Below are positions 19,566 to 28,527 of a stretch of 64,000 bases of DNA, piece by piece. The stretch lies in assembly GCF_005403045.1 (NCBI RefSeq), contig NZ_BJCL01000001.1, positions 496,001-560,000 on the forward strand, in the 5' to 3' direction. The position numbers were made by a program, and so were the translations under genes. This stretch comes from Pseudaquabacterium pictum. Its GTDB lineage: Bacteria; Pseudomonadota; Gammaproteobacteria; Burkholderiales; Burkholderiaceae_C. Positions within the stretch are counted from its first letter, which is position 1. Every line of letters begins with the position of its first letter. Under the pieces are notes generated by a model. It did no database searches. It was given only the letters and a program-made list of their open reading frames with translations, and was not told the origin of the DNA.

Positions 19566-21932
19566 TCAGACCGGGATGGGGTTGATGACGGGGTCGGGCA
19601 GCTTGCCCGGCGGGAAGGGCGTGAAGTCCACCGGGAAGTACAGCGGGAACTTGCGCGGCTTCTGACCGGTGGCACGCGCCCAGGCATTGGCGATGGCGCC
19701 GCTGCAGGCGGCCATGCCCACCTCGCCCAGGCCGCCGATGGCGTTGCCCTGGTTGGGCGTGATGATCACGTTGACGTTCCTGGGGTAGTGCTTGTTGCGG
19801 CCATAGCGGTACTGCGAGTAGCTGCCCTCCAGCGGCAGGCCGTTGCGCACATGCAGGCCGGCCATCAGCACGATGGAGATCGACTCGGCCAGCGCGCCCT
19901 CCACCTGGGCCTCGATGCCGCTGGGGTTGATGGCCTTGCCCACGTCGATGGCGATGGTCGCGCGGGTCACCAGCGCCGGCCCGGTGCCGGCGATCTGGGC
20001 ACGGCCGTCGACCTCCACGCACACGGCGATGTAGGAGCGTGTCTCCTGGTGCACCGCGATGCCCTGGCCGAAGCCCTTGGGCATCACCTTGCCCCAGCCG
20101 GCGGCCGCGGCCACCGTCTGCAGCACCGCCTTGGCACGCGCCTGGCGCAGGTTGGCCAGGCGGAAGGCCACGGCATCCTGGCCCAGCCGGGCCGCCATCT
20201 CGTCGACCAGGATCTCCTCGACCAGGCGGGTGGGCTGGATGTGCACCGACCGGTAGGAGCCGGTGTTCATCGCAATGGGCGCGGGCTGCAGCGTGCGGGT
20301 GTTGACGCCGAAGTTGTAGGGCGCCGAAACCATGGTCTTGAACAGCGCCTCTTCCACCGCCAGGTTGCCCAGGCTCTGCTGCACCGTGGCCGGCGCCGAG
20401 GCGGCCACCGCCGTCAGCGCTTCGCCGAAGCCGTGGCGGGTGTCCATGCGCGGGCTGGCGATGCGGTGCTCGAAGGCCGTCACCTGGCCCAGCAGCAGGG
20501 TGGCGCGGGCACGGTGGTACTGCTGCGGCCGGCCGCGGCCGTGGCGCATGTCGTCGGCACGGTGGTACATCAGCTTGGCCGGCCGGCCGGTGAGCTTGCT
20601 GATCTGCACCGCCTGCTGCACCGGGTCCCAGAACAGCCGGCGGCCGAAGCTGCCGCCCGACGAGATCACGTGCACCTTCACGGCGCTGAGCGGCAGGCCC
20701 AGCGTGGCGGCCATGTCCTGCTGGGTGATGATCGGGCTCTGCAGGCCGGCCCAGATCTCGCAGCCGGTGACAACGCCTGAGGCGTCGCGCCGCACATCGG
20801 CGATGGCGCAGTCGGTCTCCATCGGCGCGTGGCTGAGCGGCGCCATCTCGAACTCGCCTTCCACCGTCAGCGCGCCCAGCGGCGGCAGCGCGAACGGCAG
20901 CACCGAGGCCTTCAGCTTGCTGTGGATCGTGGCATTGCTCTCGGCGTCGATGGTGCCCTTGCCCCAGGTCACGTCCAGCGCGTTCACCGCGGTCCAGGCC
21001 TGGCCGAAGGTCTCGGCCATCACCGCCACGCCCGGCGGCGTGGGCGTGATGTTGCCGCCGGCCGGCAGGGCCACCACCGCCAGCACGCCCGGCATCGCCA
21101 GCACCGCGGCGCGGTTGTTGATCGACACCACCGTGCCCAGGATGGTGGGCGGGCGCCGCACCATGGCCGGCTTGGCGCCGGGCACGGCCAGGTCCATCGT
21201 GAACTTCTTCTGGCCGGTGACGATGGCACGTGCGTCGATGCGGCCCAGCCGCTGACCGACCACGGTGTTCTGCGACACCGGTTTGGGCAGCACGCCGCTG
21301 GGGATGGGCAGGGCCGCGGCCAGTGCCGTGAGCGAGCCGTAGGACAGCGTGCGGCCCAGGGTGTCGACCACCATGCCGCCGCGCGCCACCAGGCCGCTGG
21401 TGCTGATGCCCCAGGTCTTCGCCGCCGCGGCGATCAGCCGCAGCCGCAGCGCGGCGGCCATCACCGGCAGGGAGGCGTCGAACACCCGCACGTTGGTGGA
21501 GCCGCCGGTGAGCTGGTTGAAGACCAGCTCCGGCCGGGCGTCCGACAGGGTCACGTCGACCTGGGACAGCGCCACGCTCAGTTCCTCCGCCACCATCATG
21601 CCGGCGGCGGTGTCGAAGCCCTGGCCCGACTCCAGGCGCGGCAGTTCCAGCTTGACGCGGCCGTCGGTGCCCACCGACAGCCGCACCAGCGGCATGGTCG
21701 GCAGCGATGTCTGCAACACCGCGTCGCCGAGGTCGTAGTAGTCGACGGTGTCGGGCGGTGTCAGCGGCAGGGCCGCGGCCGTGCCGGTCAGCGCCAGGTT
21801 GGTGCCGAAGCCGGCGGCCACCGTGGCCACCGGGGCCGAGACGGCATAGGCCAACAAGCTGCGCCGGCGCAGGCCCCCGGCCGGGGTGGCGGCATCGCCG
21901 GTGTCGTCTGGGCGTGCTGTCGGATCGCTCAT
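19566..21932 (-). CDS. Molybdopterin-binding large subunit of hydroxylase (IorB-like), Tat signal
   Basis: This 788-residue xanthine-dehydrogenase-family catalytic subunit is of the two-subunit isoquinoline 1-oxidoreductase/periplasmic aldehyde dehydrogenase type. The N-terminus has a twin-arginine leader (L-R-R-R-S-L-L-A-Y-A-V-S-A-P-V), so the folded heterodimer is probably exported. Cofactor features include G-Q-G-F-D-T, G-G-S-F-G-R-R and a terminal G-L-G-E-V-G-M with the catalytic Glu. The start at 21932 has a CAGGAG site. No FAD subunit is present, so a cytochrome or other periplasmic acceptor is expected. The substrate is unknown; aldehydes or N-heterocycles are typical. Confidence 0.88.
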   Translation of the reverse strand: MSDPTARPDDTGDAATPAGGLRRRSLLAYAVSAPVATVAAGFGTNLALTGTAAALPLTPPDTVDYYDLGDAVLQTSLPTMPLVRLSVGTDGRVKLELPRLESGQGFDTAAGMMVAEELSVALSQVDVTLSDARPELVFNQLTGGSTNVRVFDASLPVMAAALRLRLIAAAAKTWGISTSGLVARGGMVVDTLGRTLSYGSLTALAAALPIPSGVLPKPVSQNTVVGQRLGRIDARAIVTGQKKFTMDLAVPGAKPAMVRRPPTILGTVVSINNRAAVLAMPGVLAVVALPAGGNITPTPPGVAVMAETFGQAWTAVNALDVTWGKGTIDAESNATIHSKLKASVLPFALPPLGALTVEGEFEMAPLSHAPMETDCAIADVRRDASGVVTGCEIWAGLQSPIITQQDMAATLGLPLSAVKVHVISSGGSFGRRLFWDPVQQAVQISKLTGRPAKLMYHRADDMRHGRGRPQQYHRARATLLLGQVTAFEHRIASPRMDTRHGFGEALTAVAASAPATVQQSLGNLAVEEALFKTMVSAPYNFGVNTRTLQPAPIAMNTGSYRSVHIQPTRLVEEILVDEMAARLGQDAVAFRLANLRQARAKAVLQTVAAAAGWGKVMPKGFGQGIAVHQETRSYIAVCVEVDGRAQIAGTGPALVTRATIAIDVGKAINPSGIEAQVEGALAESISIVLMAGLHVRNGLPLEGSYSQYRYGRNKHYPRNVNVIITPNQGNAIGGLGEVGMAACSGAIANAWARATGQKPRKFPLYFPVDFTPFPPGKLPDPVINPIPV

Positions 21933-21988
21933 CCGTGTCTCCTGTGGTTGCGGACCGCGGCGATCGTGCCGACTCGCCCGGTCCGGGG

Positions 21989-22006
21989 TTGTCGTCGCAA
22001 CGACAA
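21989..22006. promoter_or_regulatory. 18-bp dyad TTGTCGT-N4-ACGACAA, Crp/Fnr-type operator candidate
   Basis: This perfect 7-bp-arm inverted repeat lies midway in the 140-bp divergent region between the hydroxylase operon and the Crp/Fnr-family gene. The core TGTCG-N6-CGACA has Crp-site spacing and is shared with the dyad upstream of phaZ. Autoregulation and control of the hydroxylase are inferred. Confidence 0.6.
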
Positions 22007-22072
22007 GCGCGGTCGGGGTTTCCGGCTGCATCCGGTCCGCCCGGCGCTGCGTAGCGCTTCGCAGGACCAACC

Positions 22073-22771
22073 ATGACCAAACTCGAAACCATGCTCCGCG
22101 GCAGCCTCTGGGCCGCCAGTCTCGAACCCGATGCATTCGACGTGGTGCTGCGCCATGCCTTCGAGCGCTGGGTGCCCGCCGGCGGCTATGCGGTACGCCG
22201 CGGCGAACCGGCTGACTGCTGGATCGGCGTGATCGAGGGGCTGGTCAAGATGTCGGTCTCGCAGCCCGATGGACGGGTGTCCAGCTTCACCGGCGTCACC
22301 CGTGGCGGCTGGGCCGGCGAGGGCTCGCTGCTCAAGCCCGGCGCCTGGCGCTACGACGGCGTGGCGGTGCGCGACACCCACCTGGCCTGCGTGCCGCGCC
22401 ATGCCTTCGAACACCTGGTCGACACCAGCCTGGGCTTCAACCGTTTCCTGCTGTCGCACCTGAATGCCAGGCTCAGCCTGTTCGTGGGCCTGGTGGAATA
22501 CGACCGGCTGCTGGGGCCCGATGCCCGGGTGGCACGCTGTCTGGCCAGCCTGTTCGACCCCGACCTGTACCCCCACGCCGGCCAGACGGTGCAGCTCAGC
22601 CAGGAAGAAATCGGCCTGCTGTCGGCCGTCTCGCGGCAGCGCACCAACCAGGCCCTGCATGCGCTGGAACGCGCCGGCCTGTTGCGGGTGGCGTTCGGCA
22701 GCGTCACCGTGCTCGACCTGCCCGGCCTGCGCTGCTACAGCGGCGAACTGGAGAGCAGCCCGCGCCGATAA
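22073..22771 (+). CDS. Crp/Fnr family transcriptional regulator
   Basis: This 232-residue regulator has an N-terminal cyclic-nucleotide-like beta barrel and a C-terminal winged helix ([21 protein letters not shown]). The recognition helix reads S-R-Q-R-T-N-Q where E. coli Crp has S-R-E-T-V-G-R, so a different half-site from TGTGA is expected. There is no N-terminal Cys cluster like Fnr; the cysteines are scattered. The effector is unknown. It is divergent from the molybdenum hydroxylase genes, which it probably controls. Confidence 0.9.
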   Translation: MTKLETMLRGSLWAASLEPDAFDVVLRHAFERWVPAGGYAVRRGEPADCWIGVIEGLVKMSVSQPDGRVSSFTGVTRGGWAGEGSLLKPGAWRYDGVAVRDTHLACVPRHAFEHLVDTSLGFNRFLLSHLNARLSLFVGLVEYDRLLGPDARVARCLASLFDPDLYPHAGQTVQLSQEEIGLLSAVSRQRTNQALHALERAGLLRVAFGSVTVLDLPGLRCYSGELESSPRR

Positions 22772-22778
22772 TCCGGCC

Positions 22779-23456
22779 GTGCCCCATTTGCCCACCCTGG
22801 CCGAGCGCATCGACGCCGCCCTGCCCCAGACGCAGTGCACCCGCTGCGGCTACCCCGACTGCCGCGCCTATGCCGAGGCCATCGCCGCGGGCCAGGCCGC
22901 CATCAACCGCTGCCCGCCCGGCGGTGCCGAGGGCATCGTGCGGCTGGCCGCCCTCACCGGCCTGCCGGTGCAGCCGCTGGATGCCGACTGCGGCACCGAA
23001 GCACCGCGCGGCGTGGCGTTGATCGATGAAGCCTGGTGCATCGGCTGCACCCTGTGCCTGGACGCCTGCCCGGTCGATGCCATCCTGGGCGCGCACAAGC
23101 GCATGCACACGGTCATCACCGACGCCTGCAACGGCTGTGAACTCTGCCTGCCGGCCTGCCCGGTGGACTGCATCAGCATGCAACCGGTCAGCGGCAGCGC
23201 CACCGGCTGGCAGGCCTGGAGCGCCGCACAGGCGGCCGATTCGCTGGCCCGCTACCGCTTCCACCAGCAGCGCGTGGCCCGCACCACGCGTGACCATGAG
23301 GCCCGCCAGGCCGCCAAGGCCGAGGCCAAGCTGGCCGACCTGGCCGCCCACAGCCAGCACACCGACCCCGCGGTGCTGTACCGCAAGCGCGCGGTGATCG
23401 AAGCCGCGCTGGCCCGCGCCCGCGCCCGGGCCGCGGCCGACGATTCCGGCGCATGA
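22779..23456 (+). CDS. rnfB: RnfB-like ferredoxin, soluble, stand-alone
   Basis: This 225-residue protein has an N-terminal Fe-S domain (C-T-R-C-G-Y-P-D-C, then R-C-P-P-G-G) and two classical [4Fe-4S] motifs ([12 protein letters not shown] and [12 protein letters not shown]). A charged helical C-terminus rich in Ala, Arg and Lys follows. This is RnfB/RsxB without the N-terminal membrane helix, and no other rnf gene is near. In betaproteobacteria this lone form is commonly beside nth. The GTG start at 22779 follows GATAAT by 6 nt, so the mRNA may be leaderless. The redox partner is unknown. Confidence 0.85.
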   Translation: MPHLPTLAERIDAALPQTQCTRCGYPDCRAYAEAIAAGQAAINRCPPGGAEGIVRLAALTGLPVQPLDADCGTEAPRGVALIDEAWCIGCTLCLDACPVDAILGAHKRMHTVITDACNGCELCLPACPVDCISMQPVSGSATGWQAWSAAQAADSLARYRFHQQRVARTTRDHEARQAAKAEAKLADLAAHSQHTDPAVLYRKRAVIEAALARARARAAADDSGA

Positions 23457-24367
23457 CCCGCCTGCAAGCCAACGCCCTGCTGCTGCTGACCGCGCTGATC
23501 TGGGGCTCGGCCTTCGTGGCCCAGGTCTGGGGCATGGACAGCGTGGGGCCGCTCACCTTCACCGGCAGCCGCTTCGCGCTGGGCGCGCTGGTGGTGGCGC
23601 CGCTGGCCTGGCGGGAATGGCGCCAGCTGGCCCGCCAGGGCCGGGCGCCAGGCCGCGCCGCGCTGGGCTGGATCGGCCTGCTGGGCGCCCTGCTGTGCGC
23701 CGGCGTGGCCATGCAGCAGATCGGCCTGCAGACCACCAGCGTCACCAACGCCGGCTTCCTGACCGCGCTGTATGTGCCATTGGTGCCGCTGCTGGCCTGG
23801 GCGCTGCAGCGCCAGCGGCCGGGCTGGGCGGTGGCGCTGGCCATGCCGCTGTGCCTGGCCGGCACCGCGCTGCTGACCGGCGCCCGCTACGGGCAGGCCT
23901 TGCAGCCGGGCGACCTGTGGATGCTGGGTTGCGCAGCCGCTTGTGCCGCCCATGTGCTGCTGGTGGGCCAAGTGGCCAACCGGCTGGGTGGCGCCTACCT
24001 GCTGTCCTGCGGGCAGTTTGCGGTGTGCGCCTTGCTGAGCGGTGCGCTGGGCCTGGCCACCGAGCCGATCACCCTCGATGGCCTGGCCACCGCCGCCGGC
24101 GCCATCGCCTACACCGGCGTGCTGTCGGTGGGCATCGCCTTCACGCTGCAGGTGGTGGGCCAGCGCCATGCGCCGCCGGCCGATGCCGCCATCGTGCTGT
24201 CGGCGGAGACGGTGTTCGCCGCGCTGTTCGGCGCCTGGCTGATGGGCGACCGGCTGGGCCCGGGCGGCCTGGCCGGCTGCGCGCTGATCCTGGGCGGTAT
24301 CCTGCTGGTGCAGTGCTGGCCGATGTTGGCGCAGCGCCTGCGTTCAACGCCCACGGAGCCCGCTTGA
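23453..24367 (+). CDS. DMT (EamA) family transporter
   Basis: This 304-residue inner-membrane protein has about ten hydrophobic helices in two EamA repeats. The first begins [10 protein letters not shown] and the second [11 protein letters not shown]. Its start overlaps the stop of the rnfB-like gene by 4 nt (ATGA), so they are coupled. Family members export amino acids or other metabolites; the substrate cannot be assigned. Confidence 0.88.
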   Translation: MTRLQANALLLLTALIWGSAFVAQVWGMDSVGPLTFTGSRFALGALVVAPLAWREWRQLARQGRAPGRAALGWIGLLGALLCAGVAMQQIGLQTTSVTNAGFLTALYVPLVPLLAWALQRQRPGWAVALAMPLCLAGTALLTGARYGQALQPGDLWMLGCAAACAAHVLLVGQVANRLGGAYLLSCGQFAVCALLSGALGLATEPITLDGLATAAGAIAYTGVLSVGIAFTLQVVGQRHAPPADAAIVLSAETVFAALFGAWLMGDRLGPGGLAGCALILGGILLVQCWPMLAQRLRSTPTEPA

Positions 24368-24393
24368 GCCCCTCTACCGCCCTGGTCCCCCGC

Positions 24394-25032
24394 ATGAAGC
24401 CGGCCGACATCGCCAGCTTCTTCGCCACGCTGCGCGCGGCCAACCCGCAGCCGGCCAGCGAGCTGGAATACACCACGGTGTTCGAGCTGCTGGCCGCGGT
24501 GCTGCTGTCGGCCCAGGCCACCGATGTCAGCGTCAACAAGGCCACGCGGCGGCTGTTCCTGGTGGCCAACACGCCACAGCAGTTGCTCGATTTGGGCGAG
24601 GCCAAGGTGGCCGATCACATCAAGACCATCGGCCTGTACCGCAACAAGGCCAAGCACCTGCTGCAGACCTGCCGCATCCTGGTCGACCAGCATGGAGGCC
24701 AGGTGCCGCGCAGCCGCGATGCGCTGGAAGCCCTGCCCGGCGTGGGCCGCAAGACCGCCAACGTGGTGCTGAACGTGGCCTTCGGCGAGCCCACCAACGC
24801 GGTGGACACCCATGTGTTCCGCGTCAGCAACCGCACCGGCCTGGCGCCGGGCAGGACCACGCTGGCGGTGGAGCAGCAGCTGGACACCCGCGTGCCGCCG
24901 GCCTACCGGCAGGATGCCCACCACTGGCTGATCCTGCACGGCCGCTACGTGTGCACCGCCCGGTCGCCGAAATGTGGCGACTGCACCGTGCGGCTGCAGT
25001 GCAGCACCGGCCGCAAGCTGAAGCTGGATTGA
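24394..25032 (+). CDS. nth: Endonuclease III
   Basis: This 212-residue base-excision-repair glycosylase/AP lyase removes oxidised pyrimidines. It has the helix-hairpin-helix L-P-G-V-G-R-K-T-A-N-V-V with the catalytic Lys, the catalytic Asp in A-V-D-T-H-V, and the C-terminal [4Fe-4S] loop C-X6-C-X2-C-X5-C (C-T-A-R-S-P-K-C-G-D-C). The ATG at 24394 gives the usual length; an in-frame TTG at 24364 overlapping the upstream stop would add 10 residues. Confidence 0.96.
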   Translation: MKPADIASFFATLRAANPQPASELEYTTVFELLAAVLLSAQATDVSVNKATRRLFLVANTPQQLLDLGEAKVADHIKTIGLYRNKAKHLLQTCRILVDQHGGQVPRSRDALEALPGVGRKTANVVLNVAFGEPTNAVDTHVFRVSNRTGLAPGRTTLAVEQQLDTRVPPAYRQDAHHWLILHGRYVCTARSPKCGDCTVRLQCSTGRKLKLD

Positions 25033-25051
25033 CCCCCGGTGTCCGGCCAGT

Positions 25052-26569
25052 TCAGGCCGGCACGAAGATCGCGTGCAGGCCCAGCGGCATCGGCCGGTCC
25101 AGCGTGCCCTGGGCCAGCGGACCGGCGGCCAGGTTCCTGGCGTCGAACACCGAACACAGCATCTGCTGCTTGGCCAGGTCCAGCGCCGTGCCCAACAGCC
25201 AGCCGTCGCCCTCGCGGGTGCTGCCGGGGCGCGGCACGAAGACATGCTCCTCCACCATCACGCCAGGGCCGTAGCGGTAGCTGTCGGTGCGGCCTGAATC
25301 CAGGTCCAGGCGTTGCACTGCATCCCAGCCCGGGCGGTCGCCCGGGGCCTGGCGCGCGGCCACGAACAGCTGGCGGTGCCGGCGGCCCACCACCCGCGGG
25401 TCCACCCGCGGAAACTCGGCCACCAGCGGCAGCAGGGTCTGGTGGGCGCGGCCGCTGCGGGTGTCCAGCCGCAGCAGCGTGATGGTGGCGACGTCGCGCT
25501 CCTCGTGCACGCCGCGCATCAGCAGTTTCAGGCCCTCGTTGGCATGCCAGGCACTGGGGCTGCGGATGTAGTCCAGCGTGATCACGCCGGCCGCGTCCTC
25601 CCAGGCATTGCCCAGGTGGAAGACGAAGCCGGCCGGCAGCTCGAACCACTGCGGCTTGTCCAGCTGGTCCTTCGGCAGCACCAGCACCCGCATGCCCAGC
25701 TCGGGCCGCCAGACATGGGCATCCAGGAAGCTGCTGCCGCTGCGCGCCCGCGCCAGGTCGAACACCAGCGGCGGCAGCAGGAAGACGAGGTGGCGCTCGG
25801 TGACGGCGAAGTCATGCACCATCGCGATGTCCTTGACCGGCAGCGTCACCGCCTGCGCCAGCGCGCCCTGGGCATCGATGCGGTAGACCGACAGCAGGCC
25901 GCGGAAGCTGGTGACGCCGAAGTTCCAGAGCGTGCCGTCGGGCTCGATCTTCGGATGGGCCGAGAAGGCCACGCCGGCATAGGTCGGCGACCAGGCCACC
26001 GGCCCGCGGGTGGCCAGGGTCTGCGGGTCCAACGCGTAGGCCGAGCCGCCCTCCCACAGCGCCATCACCCTGCCGCCATGCTGCACCACGCTGGTGTTGG
26101 CCACGTTCAGGTCGTCGGGGCTGGTCACCGGCTCGCTGTCGGGCGGCACGGTGCCGAAGGCCTGGCGCACCGGGCGGCCGGCGGCGCTGTCGGCTTCGAA
26201 CTTGGCGGTGCGCACGAAGCGGCCCTCGTGCACGATGCCGCGCGCACCCAGGGTGTAGCGCTGCAGCATGCCGTCGCCGTCGAACCAGTGGTGGTAGCGC
26301 TGGCCGCCCAGGCTGTGGCGGGCCGGGCCGTTGCGCAGCAGGCTGCCCTGCAGCCCGGCCGGCAGGCGGCCGTGCAGGCGCAGTGGCATGGGTGCGGCAT
26401 CGGCCTGCAGGCCGGCAAAGGCCAGCGTCCAGGGCGTGCTGGCGCGCTGGGCGTCGAACGCGGCCTGCACGGCATCGGGCCGGCCCTGGGCACGGGCGCC
26501 GGTGGCGGCCAGGGCGGCGGCCGACAGCGCGGCGCGGAGGACATCTCGGCGTTGCATGGCGGTGCTCAC
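25052..26569 (-). CDS. Carotenoid oxygenase family protein, probably exported
   Basis: This 505-residue RPE65/carotenoid cleavage dioxygenase relative has the four iron-binding histidines in context: F-S-A-H-P-K, M-V-H-D-F, F-H-L-G-N-A-W-E and the terminal G-L-H-A-I-F-V. Q-R-R-D-V-L-R-A-A-L-S near the start looks like a Tat leader, suggesting a periplasmic enzyme. It would cleave a polyene or stilbene double bond. The GTG start at 26569 overlaps the DUF2141 stop by 4 nt; an ATG at 26557 is the alternative. It is co-transcribed with the DUF2141 gene. Confidence 0.88.
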   Translation of the reverse strand: MSTAMQRRDVLRAALSAAALAATGARAQGRPDAVQAAFDAQRASTPWTLAFAGLQADAAPMPLRLHGRLPAGLQGSLLRNGPARHSLGGQRYHHWFDGDGMLQRYTLGARGIVHEGRFVRTAKFEADSAAGRPVRQAFGTVPPDSEPVTSPDDLNVANTSVVQHGGRVMALWEGGSAYALDPQTLATRGPVAWSPTYAGVAFSAHPKIEPDGTLWNFGVTSFRGLLSVYRIDAQGALAQAVTLPVKDIAMVHDFAVTERHLVFLLPPLVFDLARARSGSSFLDAHVWRPELGMRVLVLPKDQLDKPQWFELPAGFVFHLGNAWEDAAGVITLDYIRSPSAWHANEGLKLLMRGVHEERDVATITLLRLDTRSGRAHQTLLPLVAEFPRVDPRVVGRRHRQLFVAARQAPGDRPGWDAVQRLDLDSGRTDSYRYGPGVMVEEHVFVPRPGSTREGDGWLLGTALDLAKQQMLCSVFDARNLAAGPLAQGTLDRPMPLGLHAIFVPA

Positions 26570-26997
26570 TTCAGGGTGATGCGGATGGTGGTGTCGGCCT
26601 GCAGGTCGACGGCCGCATCGGCAAAGCCGGGCGGGCCCATGCTGGCGCGGGCGTCGCGGCTGAAGCCGTAGCGCTCGATCGGCAGGCCGATCACGGTGGT
26701 GTCCATCACGCCGTTGCCGTTCTCGTCATGGAACAGCGAGATGGCATGCAGACCCGGGCGCAGGTTGCGGAACACCAGCACCGTGGTCTCGGCCACCGGC
26801 ACACGCTGGGCCGCTGCCGCCTTGCTGGCCTGCAGCCAGCCGTCGTTGCCGGCATAGAGCGCGGCCAGGATGGTGCCCTGGTGCGCCTTGGGGTTGACGA
26901 CCTCGACGGTGAGGTCCAGGGCCTGGGCGCTGCCGGTGGCGGCCAGGGCCAGCGCCAGGGCGGCGGCGCGCAGGGGGTGGGCTGGGAAGTGGGCCAT
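26566..26997 (-). CDS. DUF2141 domain secreted protein
   Basis: This 143-residue protein has a Sec signal peptide (A-A-A-L-A-L-A-L-A-A-T-G-S-A-Q-A) and a DUF2141 beta-sandwich, with V-F-R-N-L-R-P-G-L-H-A-I-S-L-F-H-D-E-N-G-N-G split over residues 80-100. The D-E-N-G-N-G-V-M-D loop looks like a calcium site. Function is unknown; members are found near carotenoid genes. It precedes the carotenoid oxygenase with a GTGA overlap. The 125 bp upstream to cobC shows no clear promoter. Confidence 0.85.
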   Translation of the reverse strand: MAHFPAHPLRAAALALALAATGSAQALDLTVEVVNPKAHQGTILAALYAGNDGWLQASKAAAAQRVPVAETTVLVFRNLRPGLHAISLFHDENGNGVMDTTVIGLPIERYGFSRDARASMGPPGFADAAVDLQADTTIRITLK

Positions 26998-27122
26998 CGG
27001 TGGCTCCGGTTGGTGGGGATGGGCCGCACTCTAGGAACGCCCTGTGCCCACCGACAGCCGGCTGCGACAACCCGCCGCCCGGCGCCGCAAAATGCCGCCG
27101 GCGCGGCGCGAGATGCGAGCGC

Positions 27123-27692
27123 CTACGGCCCGCTGCGCCGCAGTAGCGCGCCGTGCCGCGGCGCAGGTGGCCAGGCGCTGGCGCGCAGGCCATCGGCACT
27201 GCCCAGGCCGCTGGCCTGCATCCAGCCGGCATGGGCCACCAGCAGCAGCGGCGTGGCGCCGCCCTGCTCGGCGATGAACTGCCGGCAGCGCGCCACCAGC
27301 GCGGCCAGCGCTTCACCACCGCCCGGGGCGTGGTGGGCGAAGTCGGCTTCCCAGGCCGCCACGTCGGCGTGGGCGATGGCCGTCCAGGGCTGGCCGTCCC
27401 AGCGGCCGAAATCCAGCTCCAGCAGACGGGCATCGGTGCGGTGCTGCCAGCCCCAGCGCGCCAGCCAGCGGCCCACATCGGCGCAGCGCTGCAGCGGCGA
27501 TGTCCACACCACCCGCGGCAGGCCCTGCTGGCGCGCAGTGCGGCGGATGCGGTGGGCCAGGCGCTTGGCGCGGCGGCGGTCCACCGGCAGATCCGTCCGG
27601 CCGATGCAGCGGCCGGCGGCGCCCTGGGCGCGGGGGTGGCGCCACAGCCAGAGCCCGGCCACGCCGGGCGAATCGGCACGCTGTTCAGCCAT
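27123..27692 (-). CDS. cobC: Alpha-ribazole phosphatase-like histidine phosphatase
   Basis: This 189-residue phosphoglycerate-mutase-like phosphatase has the catalytic W-R-H-P (where many have R-H-G), the conserved L-L-E-L-D-F-G-R-W-D-G and V-A-H-A-G-W. In cobalamin synthesis CobC removes the 5'-phosphate of alpha-ribazole or adenosylcobalamin phosphate. It is the last gene of the cob operon, overlapping cobS by 8 nt. The position strongly supports the function. Confidence 0.88.
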   Translation of the reverse strand: MAEQRADSPGVAGLWLWRHPRAQGAAGRCIGRTDLPVDRRRAKRLAHRIRRTARQQGLPRVVWTSPLQRCADVGRWLARWGWQHRTDARLLELDFGRWDGQPWTAIAHADVAAWEADFAHHAPGGGEALAALVARCRQFIAEQGGATPLLLVAHAGWMQASGLGSADGLRASAWPPAPRHGALLRRSGP

Positions 27693-28527
27693 GGCCGGCG
27701 GCCAGCGCCAGGTAGACGGCCAGCTCGCACCACTGCTGGGTGGCGCCCAGGCCGTCACCGGTGAAGCCACCCAGCCGCCGGCGCAGCCAGCGGCCGCACC
27801 ACAGCGCCACCGCGGCAGCGGCCAGCGCCGCCTGCACCAGGCGGGCAGGCTGCAGACCGGCCAACGCGGCGGCGGCGCCATCCAGCCACGGCGCCAGCCC
27901 GGCCAGCAGCGCCGGCACCGCCCAGGCCAGCAGCGCACACCAGGCCAGGGCCGCGGCCAGCGACGCCGGGCCGATGTGCTGGGCCAGCGGCTTGGCCTTG
28001 GCATGTTCGGCATCACCTGCATACGGCAGCCAGGCCAGCAGGGCCACCGCGCCGGTGCGGCTCCAGGCATGGGCCAGCACCAGGGCGGCGGCGGCCAGCA
28101 GCGGCTGGCGCTGGGCCAGCACCGTCAGCACCGTCGCCTTGGTGCCCAGCGTCAGCACCAGGCCCAGCGCGCCATAGCTGCCCAGGCGCGAATCCTTCAT
28201 GATCACCAGCGCCCGCGCCCGGTCGACCGCGCCGCCCAGGCCATCGCAGGTGTCAGCCAGGCCGTCTTCATGGAAGCCGCCGGTCAGCCAGACGGTGGTG
28301 GCCATGGCCAGCGCCACCGCCACCACCGGCGGCCAGGCCTGCACCGCCACCAGCAGCACCACGGCGCCGAAGGCACCCACGCCCGCGCCCACCAGCGGAA
28401 AGTGCCGGGTGCAGTCCTGCAGCCACTGCGGATCGAAGCGGTTGAACCGCACCGGCACCCGGGTCAGGAACTGCAGCGCCACCGCCGCCAGGCGGACTTC
28501 ATGCCCCAGCTGGCGAATCGGGTTCAT
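27685..28527 (-). CDS. cobS: Adenosylcobinamide-GDP ribazoletransferase
   Basis: This 280-residue inner-membrane cobalamin synthase joins alpha-ribazole(-phosphate) to adenosylcobinamide-GDP. The signature [17 protein letters not shown] with metal-binding acidic residues lies near residue 85, among several hydrophobic helices. It starts in an ATGA overlap with cobT. Confidence 0.95.
   Translation of the reverse strand: MNPIRQLGHEVRLAAVALQFLTRVPVRFNRFDPQWLQDCTRHFPLVGAGVGAFGAVVLLVAVQAWPPVVAVALAMATTVWLTGGFHEDGLADTCDGLGGAVDRARALVIMKDSRLGSYGALGLVLTLGTKATVLTVLAQRQPLLAAAALVLAHAWSRTGAVALLAWLPYAGDAEHAKAKPLAQHIGPASLAAALAWCALLAWAVPALLAGLAPWLDGAAAALAGLQPARLVQAALAAAAVALWCGRWLRRRLGGFTGDGLGATQQWCELAVYLALAAGHG

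Noticed and set aside
27041-27075. Third TGTCG-type site upstream of the DUF2141 gene
   Set aside because: The minus strand has TTGTCGCAG...CTGTCGG, two half-sites in direct rather than inverted orientation; it does not match the TGTCG-N6-CGACA dyad.
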